A stretch of 20,458 bases of DNA. Origin: Bacteroidales bacterium UBA1197. GTDB lineage: Bacteria; Bacteroidota; Bacteroidia; Bacteroidales; UBA932. This document shows positions 16,969 to 20,458 of this stretch, piece after piece (within the stretch, counting starts at the first letter, position 1; each line of letters starts with the position of its first letter). The notes below the pieces were generated by a model, which saw only the letters and a program-made list of their open reading frames with translations, did no database searches and was not told the DNA's origin. The DNA lies in the NCBI GenBank assembly GCA_002309995.1, contig DBYB01000039.1, positions 24,120 through 44,577 of the forward strand, written 5' to 3'. The position numbers were made by a program, and so were the translations under genes.

Positions 16969-19022
16969 GAAAGAGACTGATTCTTGCAGCGTTGGCCGCA
17001 GCGGCCGGCGTCTGCCTCGCTTCCTGCGAAAAAGAGGGTTTCGAGATTCAGACCCCTTCCATAGAGGTTGAGGGAGCAACTGTGCTCCACGCTTCCTTCG
17101 ACGAAGAGAGCACCAAGACCTACCTCTCGATGAACGACGCCGGCACGCACGCCGACGTGCTCTGGGAGGCCGGCGACCAGATAGAGTTGTCCTATTTTTC
17201 CGGCAACCAGTACGGGCATATGACCCTGACGACCCAGGACGGAGGAACCTCCGAGGCGGTTTTTGCCACAAGCCAGTATAATTTCGGCGAATTAACACCG
17301 TTCATTGCCGTTTATCCTGCCTCCAGATTCTACGGATTCGGCAATTACAACGGCCTGGCCCTGCCAATCTGCATACCCACCACACAGAACGCCGTAGCCG
17401 GCGGAGTGGAGCGCGGCATGCTTCAATCTTCGGCTTATACCGAGGATATCAGCGACGGTCTGCTGAAGTTCAAGAACTTGTATGCCCTGCTCAAATTCAG
17501 GTTGGCCGGAAGCAGTGCCGGACAGGTAAAAAGGGTACGGTTCAGCGCCAACGTCAACATCGCAGGCGACGGCACATACTACCCCGAGACCCAAGAGTTC
17601 AATATGAATGTCTGGTTCACGACCACTTATGGCGGGCCGCAGTCATCTGTGGAACTGACCGGCGACTTCAAGGCGGGCGTGGATTATTACATCGCTCTGG
17701 CCCCCGGCACCTCGAACGGCTTCTCGATGCAGTTCTTCAATTCTGCCGATGAGCCCATCACCAAGATATCGGACAAGACCCTCACGCTCAACCGCTCACG
17801 CATTACCGACTTCGGCACCATCACTCTGAACGAGACCTTCGGCGGTCTTCCTGATGGCGTGGAGCAGTATATGACTCACACCAAGGGCGCCAAGCCCGTT
17901 TGCATTGCGGTTATCGCGGAGGCGTTCAAGGCTTCCGAGCAGGATTTGTTTACGGCGCGGGCAAAGCAGGCCGTGGACGCACTCTTCGCCACCGAGCCGT
18001 ACAAGACTTACCGCGACTACTTCAACGTGTACATCATGCACGCAGTATCCAACGACTCCGGCGCATCCAAGACCGACGGGAACGGCAATATCACGGAGTA
18101 TCACGACACTTACTTCGGTTCCAGCTGGGGAGCAGACAGTTACGGAGATATGAGCTCTAACGCCAACAAGGCTTTCTCCTTCGTTTCCGTCCGCTGCCCG
18201 GAAGTTTACCGTGGAGAGATTCCTATTGAAGAAGTGCCAGTCCTTATGCTGATCAACGACACCCGCTACGGCGGCATCTGCTGGAACTGGTCGGACGGCT
18301 CCTGCATCGGCCACGTTCCCTATGTTTATGGCGGGACGTCAATGGGGTGGGGCCATCCCGGAACCACGGCCTCCAGTGAGGAGCCCGGCGCCAGTGTTAT
18401 CTCCACGCCTCAGTCCATATATGACGAGTGCGGTTCTTCTATCGGCGACTGGCGCAATGTGGTCATTCACGAGTTCGGCGGCCACGGATTCGGACGCCTT
18501 AGCGACGAATACTGGGGCGGTTACACCTCAGCAACGAGCGAGACGATAGGCAGCCATTCCTGGACCGTGCCTATGGGACTCAACGTTTCCGGAACCTACG
18601 ATGCAGTGCCCTGGCAGACCGAAGTCCTTGATGAGCTGATGACCCGCCGGGCTCTGTGCACGGACAATCCTAATCCTTACGATATCTACGCCGCGCGCGT
18701 CGGCAAGTTCCAGGGAGGCGACAATTGTGCGCTGGGCCGCTGGCGCTCCGAGCGCATCAGCTGTATGATAGACAACCGCCAGTACTTCTCCTGCTGGCAG
18801 CGTATGCTGATTGTCAAGCGCATTATGAGCCTGTCTGGCGAGACCTTCGACCTGAACGCCTTCTACGACAAGGATGTCGCCATTGACCCCGTGCGCGACA
18901 AGAGCGGAAACGCAGCTCCCGCCTGGGGACGCATACCTGAGAAGCCTCAGGTCACAATGTGTCCTCCCCTGCCGCCGCCTGTGCTGAAGGAGACCCCGGG
19001 CCCGCTGCCGTTAGGATTATAA
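16965..19022 (+). CDS. Lipoprotein M64 peptidase (IgA-peptidase type) with fimbrillin-like N-terminal domain
   Basis: The 685-residue protein has a lipobox (LASC, lipidated C21) followed by EKEG. The N-terminal domain (about 45-300) contains TKTYLSMNDAG and VLWEAGDQIELSYF, the pattern of Bacteroidales fimbrillin-like domains, and is rich in beta strands. The catalytic domain (about 305-620) begins CIAVIAEAF and contains the zinc site H502-EFGGH507-GFGRLSDEYW, followed by the DE of M64 peptidases at 514-515. The two His are one residue further apart than in HExxH, and whether this is normal for the clade could not be checked. The last 70 residues are Pro-rich. It should act at the outer membrane on host or microbial protein; the immunoglobulin A link is from the family name only. 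Start overlaps the 47-residue ORF. Confidence 0.88.
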   Translation: MRKRLILAALAAAAGVCLASCEKEGFEIQTPSIEVEGATVLHASFDEESTKTYLSMNDAGTHADVLWEAGDQIELSYFSGNQYGHMTLTTQDGGTSEAVFATSQYNFGELTPFIAVYPASRFYGFGNYNGLALPICIPTTQNAVAGGVERGMLQSSAYTEDISDGLLKFKNLYALLKFRLAGSSAGQVKRVRFSANVNIAGDGTYYPETQEFNMNVWFTTTYGGPQSSVELTGDFKAGVDYYIALAPGTSNGFSMQFFNSADEPITKISDKTLTLNRSRITDFGTITLNETFGGLPDGVEQYMTHTKGAKPVCIAVIAEAFKASEQDLFTARAKQAVDALFATEPYKTYRDYFNVYIMHAVSNDSGASKTDGNGNITEYHDTYFGSSWGADSYGDMSSNANKAFSFVSVRCPEVYRGEIPIEEVPVLMLINDTRYGGICWNWSDGSCIGHVPYVYGGTSMGWGHPGTTASSEEPGASVISTPQSIYDECGSSIGDWRNVVIHEFGGHGFGRLSDEYWGGYTSATSETIGSHSWTVPMGLNVSGTYDAVPWQTEVLDELMTRRALCTDNPNPYDIYAARVGKFQGGDNCALGRWRSERISCMIDNRQYFSCWQRMLIVKRIMSLSGETFDLNAFYDKDVAIDPVRDKSGNAAPAWGRIPEKPQVTMCPPLPPPVLKETPGPLPLGL

Positions 19023-19031
19023 AAAATTGAC

Positions 19032-19039
19032 TAACTTTG
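19032..19039 (+). promoter_or_regulatory. Promoter -7 box of the lipoprotein gene at 19048
   Basis: TAACTTTG is an exact TAnnTTTG match that begins nine bases after the M64 stop codon and ends exactly eight bases before the ATG at 19048. An in-frame TTG at 19027 lies upstream of this box, so ATG 19048 is the better start. Confidence 0.65.
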
Positions 19040-19047
19040 CCGGCGTT

Positions 19048-19431
19048 ATGAAAAAGTTCATCTATGCTTTGACGGTGCTGCTTATGACTGCAGCCCTGTC
19101 CTCTTGCGACGGAGAGATTAAAAACGTCACCACGAAGAACCTGGTCGGCACCTGGGATCTGGTTTCCGAGACAACCGTCTTCACCGACGGCACCAAGACT
19201 ACCACCGAGAAGAGCGGCGAATCCATTATTATAGGAGAGAACACTTACACCGTTGTGAGCGGCAACCGCCAGACCGAGTATTCCTTCGAGTTCCGCGACC
19301 CGGACTTCCTTATCAACGGCTCCAACCTGTACGACCTCGTAAGCGTTACCCGCAAGGAAATGGTCCTTCGCTCCAACCTCACCCTCGGCATCCTCATCTC
19401 CGACCAAACCTACACCTACAAGAAGAGGTAA
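19048..19431 (+). CDS. Small lipocalin-like lipoprotein
   Basis: From ATG 19048 the product has 127 residues with a lipoprotein signal (hydrophobic 4-17, lipobox LSSC, lipidated C20, then DGE). The mature part starts with a LVGTWDLVSETTVF segment, the G-x-W opening of lipocalin-like calycin domains of Bacteroidetes, and continues as alternating strands to a final DQTYTYKKR, consistent with an eight-strand small barrel. Ligand and role are unknown. It is probably anchored at the outer membrane. It has its own promoter eight bases before the ATG, and a terminator hairpin starts 24 bases after its stop codon, so it is likely a single-gene transcript plus read-through from the M64 operon. Confidence 0.85.
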   Translation: MKKFIYALTVLLMTAALSSCDGEIKNVTTKNLVGTWDLVSETTVFTDGTKTTTEKSGESIIIGENTYTVVSGNRQTEYSFEFRDPDFLINGSNLYDLVSVTRKEMVLRSNLTLGILISDQTYTYKKR

Positions 19432-19449
19432 GACCAGGTCGCTTTGTTG

Positions 19450-19495
19450 AACAAAACGCCAGCCACTGCGGTTGGTGTTTTTCGTAATCTCCTGT
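19450..19495 (+). repeat. Terminator-containing repeat, copy 1
   Basis: The 46 bases from AACAAAACG to TCCTGT contain the terminator and its flanks. They match 20345-20391 apart from the loop, one extra A and a few substitutions. The shared flank TTTTTCGTAAT(C/T)TCCTGT goes beyond what a terminator requires. Confidence 0.75.
19455..19482 (+). terminator. Rho-independent terminator after the 19048 lipoprotein
   Basis: AACGCCAGCC (19455-19464) pairs with GGTTGGTGTT (19470-19479) around a five-base loop, with two G-U pairs, and runs into five T (19478-19482). It is nearly identical to the terminator at 20351. Confidence 0.85.
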
Positions 19496-19544
19496 CTCTC
19501 AGTCACATCCGTATCTCCTATGCGCATTTTGGAGCACAGGAGAA

Positions 19545-19567
19545 AAAATCGGTTTAAAGCCGGTTTT
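19545..19567. repeat. Imperfect palindrome
   Basis: A 23-base inverted repeat centred on TTTAAA pairs AAAATCGGT with GCCGGTTTT through two G-U pairs. As RNA it forms a short hairpin ending in four U, so it could be a weak terminator; as DNA it could be an operator. Confidence 0.4.
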
Positions 19568-19637
19568 CAACTAACATATCGCAAAAATATTGTAAGCTTT
19601 GTACAACTCAGAGGGCACTGTTACCTGTAGTAAAATA

Positions 19638-19667
19638 TTGTCAAAATTAAAAATTGTATTATATTTG
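19638..19667 (+). promoter_or_regulatory. Full-consensus Bacteroidetes promoter of the 19823 lipoprotein
   Basis: A -33 TTG (19638-19640) is followed after exactly 19 bases by the -7 box TATATTTG (19660-19667), the best match to the Bacteroidetes sigma-ABfr promoter in the window. Transcription from about 19672 would leave a leader of about 150 bases. Confidence 0.75.
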
Positions 19668-19671
19668 CGAA

Positions 19672-19822
19672 AATCCAAGCATCATTCTTTTGATTGTGAG
19701 TAGGTCATAATCACTCCCGTCAAGTGATGGTGGGAATTTGATGTGTAGATAAAAGTGGTTATTTGTGCCTTTTTATGGAAGTCTTCATAATAACAATTTT
19801 AAACCTTTAAATATTTAACAAA
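19672..19822 (+). promoter_or_regulatory. Long 5' leader of the 19823 lipoprotein
   Basis: About 150 untranslated bases, unusual for this window. ATCACT (19710-19715) can pair with AGTGAT (19723-19728) around a seven-base loop. A second weak hairpin spans 19774-19789. The end is an A/T-rich stretch leading into AACAAA before the ATG, with no Shine-Dalgarno. No known riboswitch was recognised. Confidence 0.45.
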
Positions 19823-20215
19823 ATGAAAAGATTTGTTGCTCTTTTTTTAGCTTTAGCTACGGCAATGACCGTCCTTTCCTGCGAGGTAGTCAATCCAGAC
19901 CCTGAACCTGTCATCAATGACGATTACGGAACAATAGTTAGTGGAGTATACACTGGCAAACTTCATTATGGTACGGAGACCATTGAAGATGCATATGTGG
20001 TTAGAATTAGTCGCGTCTCTAAAACTGTTGTAACGATGACGGCTGAATTTTTAGATGGTTCCGCCAACTTTAATGTGACAAAGACCGGAGAGACCTATAC
20101 CTTAAGTTCTGAAACAGTATACAACATTAATACTACAATCGCTGGCAAACAGATTCATATCAGTTATCTTACTACAGGCGGATATATGTTCACCTTCTCA
20201 GGTGCTAAGGACTAA
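19823..20215 (+). CDS. Small AT-rich lipoprotein gene
   Basis: The 130-residue product has a lipoprotein signal (hydrophobic 4-17, lipobox VLSC, lipidated C20), then an acidic, Pro-rich linker (EVVNPDPEPVINDD). A beta-strand-rich body (about 36-130) begins with a GVYTGKLHYG segment, suggesting a calycin-like barrel similar to other Bacteroidetes outer-membrane lipoproteins. Function is unknown. Its codons are much richer in A and T (for example many TTA, AAT, ACT, ATT) than the GC-rich codons of every other gene here, suggesting a different origin. It has a full-consensus promoter, a long leader, and near-identical terminator repeats on both sides. Confidence 0.83.
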   Translation: MKRFVALFLALATAMTVLSCEVVNPDPEPVINDDYGTIVSGVYTGKLHYGTETIEDAYVVRISRVSKTVVTMTAEFLDGSANFNVTKTGETYTLSSETVYNINTTIAGKQIHISYLTTGGYMFTFSGAKD

Positions 20216-20291
20216 TGCTATCGCGTACCGCCTTTATTCTATTATTACTTAATATGTTTAATGGCAGGCGTGTTCTCCTGCCAGCAAGAGC

Positions 20292-20327
20292 CTGAGAGCA
20301 AAGACCAAGACTGGCTTTTGCTCTCAG
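20292..20327 (+). terminator. Strong hairpin downstream of the last lipoprotein
   Basis: CTGAGAGCAAAG (20292-20303) pairs with CTTTTGCTCTCAG (20315-20327), followed by TTTCATATTTTT. The T run is interrupted, so it may be a terminator, an RNA-stabilising 3' hairpin or part of a two-step terminator with the repeat at 20351. Confidence 0.5.
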
Positions 20328-20344
20328 TTTCATATTTTTCGTTT

Positions 20345-20391
20345 AACAAAAACGCCAGCCCTTGTGGTTGGCGTTTTTCGTAATTTCCTGT
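20345..20391 (+). repeat. Terminator-containing repeat, copy 2
   Basis: The 47 bases from AACAAAAACG to TCCTGT match copy 1 at 19450-19495, including the flank TTTTTCGTAATTTCCTGT. The two copies are direct repeats, 895 bases apart. Confidence 0.75.
20351..20378 (+). terminator. Rho-independent terminator, second copy
   Basis: AACGCCAGCC (20351-20360) pairs with GGTTGGCGTT (20366-20375), one G-U pair, loop of five bases, then a T run to 20378. More stable than the copy at 19455. Confidence 0.85.
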
Positions 20392-20426
20392 TCAAGGTCT
20401 ATGGTTTGAACGCTAGACCTTGAACA
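20389..20426. repeat. Perfect 13-base inverted repeat
   Basis: TGTTCAAGGTCTA (20389-20401) and TAGACCTTGAACA (20414-20426) are exact reverse complements around a 12-base spacer. No T run follows, so it is not a standard terminator. It overlaps the end of terminator repeat copy 2. Confidence 0.8.
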
Positions 20427-20458
20427 CTGAATATGGGCTCATGCGCAAAACCCTGTGT

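Larger units (their letters stand above)
19432..19822. other. 391-base intergenic region without a gene
   Basis: In order it holds the terminator repeat (19450-19495), an ATGCGCAT palindrome (19520-19527) framed by CTCC and GGAG, and an imperfect palindrome AAAATCGGTTTAAAGCCGG plus TTTT (19545-19567). These are followed by the promoter of the last lipoprotein (19638-19667) and its long leader (to 19822). From about 19535 it is much richer in A and T than the upstream genes. No tRNA-like fold or convincing ORF was seen. Confidence 0.7.
20216..20458. other. 243-base tail region without a supported gene
   Basis: After the last stop codon the region contains a GGCAGG/CCTGCC hairpin (20263-20282), a strong hairpin (20292-20327), the second terminator repeat (20345-20391) and a perfect 13-base inverted repeat (20389-20426). 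A 40-codon frame from ATG 20261 resembles a lipoprotein signal end (LMAGVFSCQQEPE) but runs through the hairpin and terminator, so it is not called as a gene. Confidence 0.6.

Noticed and set aside
19027..19047. TTG start seven codons before the lipoprotein ATG
   Set aside because: It precedes the TAACTTTG -7 box and would displace the lipoprotein signal; ATG 19048 gives a standard signal.
20339..20426. Integron attC-like site (GTTTAAC followed by paired arms)
   Set aside because: GTTTAAC fits one end of an attC, but no matching GTTRRRY partner with proper L and R boxes was found, no integrase is visible, and the core is fully explained as a terminator.

Overview
The window looks like chromosomal DNA from a GC-rich member of the Bacteroidales (an Alistipes- or Rikenellaceae-like gut lineage would fit; the genus is inference). 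The reasons are: TAnnTTTG promoter -7 boxes upstream of many genes, near absence of Shine-Dalgarno sequences, Bacteroidetes-typical families (DUF3109, DUF3575, C69 dipeptidase, a lipoprotein M64 peptidase with a fimbrillin-like N-terminus, Tat-type Gfo/Idh/MocA oxidoreductase), and many signal peptides or lipoboxes. No phage, transposase, integrase, CRISPR array, rRNA or tRNA gene was seen.

Layout. 1-750 (+): 3' part of an unrecognised protein, tail to tail with a MATE efflux pump at 756-2126 (-). The pump is divergent from a zinc alcohol/polyol dehydrogenase at 2197-3222 (+), whose last 14 bases overlap the end of a leftward operon. That operon runs aspA (aspartate ammonia-lyase, 7772-6360), a degenerate M16-type peptidase homologue (6342-3790, GTG start) and a cysteine-rich DUF3109 protein (3793-3209), the last two joined by an ATGA overlap. 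From the aspA promoter rightward everything is on +. First come a secreted TPR protein (7864-8796) coupled by TAATG to a U32 RNA-hydroxylase-type protein (8796-10541), then a DUF3575 protein (10559-11317). A Gfo/Idh/MocA oxidoreductase and C69 dipeptidase pair follows (11377-14491). Next is a tightly packed five-gene run (14517-19022): small secreted protein, pheS, BadF-type kinase, a 47-residue ORF and an M64 peptidase lipoprotein, with three of its four junctions being 4-base ATGA overlaps. Two small calycin-like lipoproteins end the window (19048-19431 and 19823-20215).

How the genes work together. Most are ordinary metabolism and envelope functions: aspartate to fumarate, translation (PheS, rRNA/tRNA hydroxylation), dipeptide and glycoprotein hydrolysis, sugar phosphorylation. 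No defence or secondary-metabolite system is visible.

The less ordinary parts are: a catalytically dead-looking M16 protein; three promoters whose -7 box lies exactly 8 bases before the ATG, suggesting nearly leaderless mRNAs; a tandem pair of TTTGTACAAA palindromes before the oxidoreductase; the coupled 47-residue ORF before the M64 lipoprotein; and the last 1 kb. In that last stretch a visibly AT-richer lipoprotein gene, with a consensus promoter and a leader of about 150 bases, is bracketed by two near-identical terminator repeats and followed by a 13-base perfect inverted repeat. All family calls are from reading the translations; no database search was possible.
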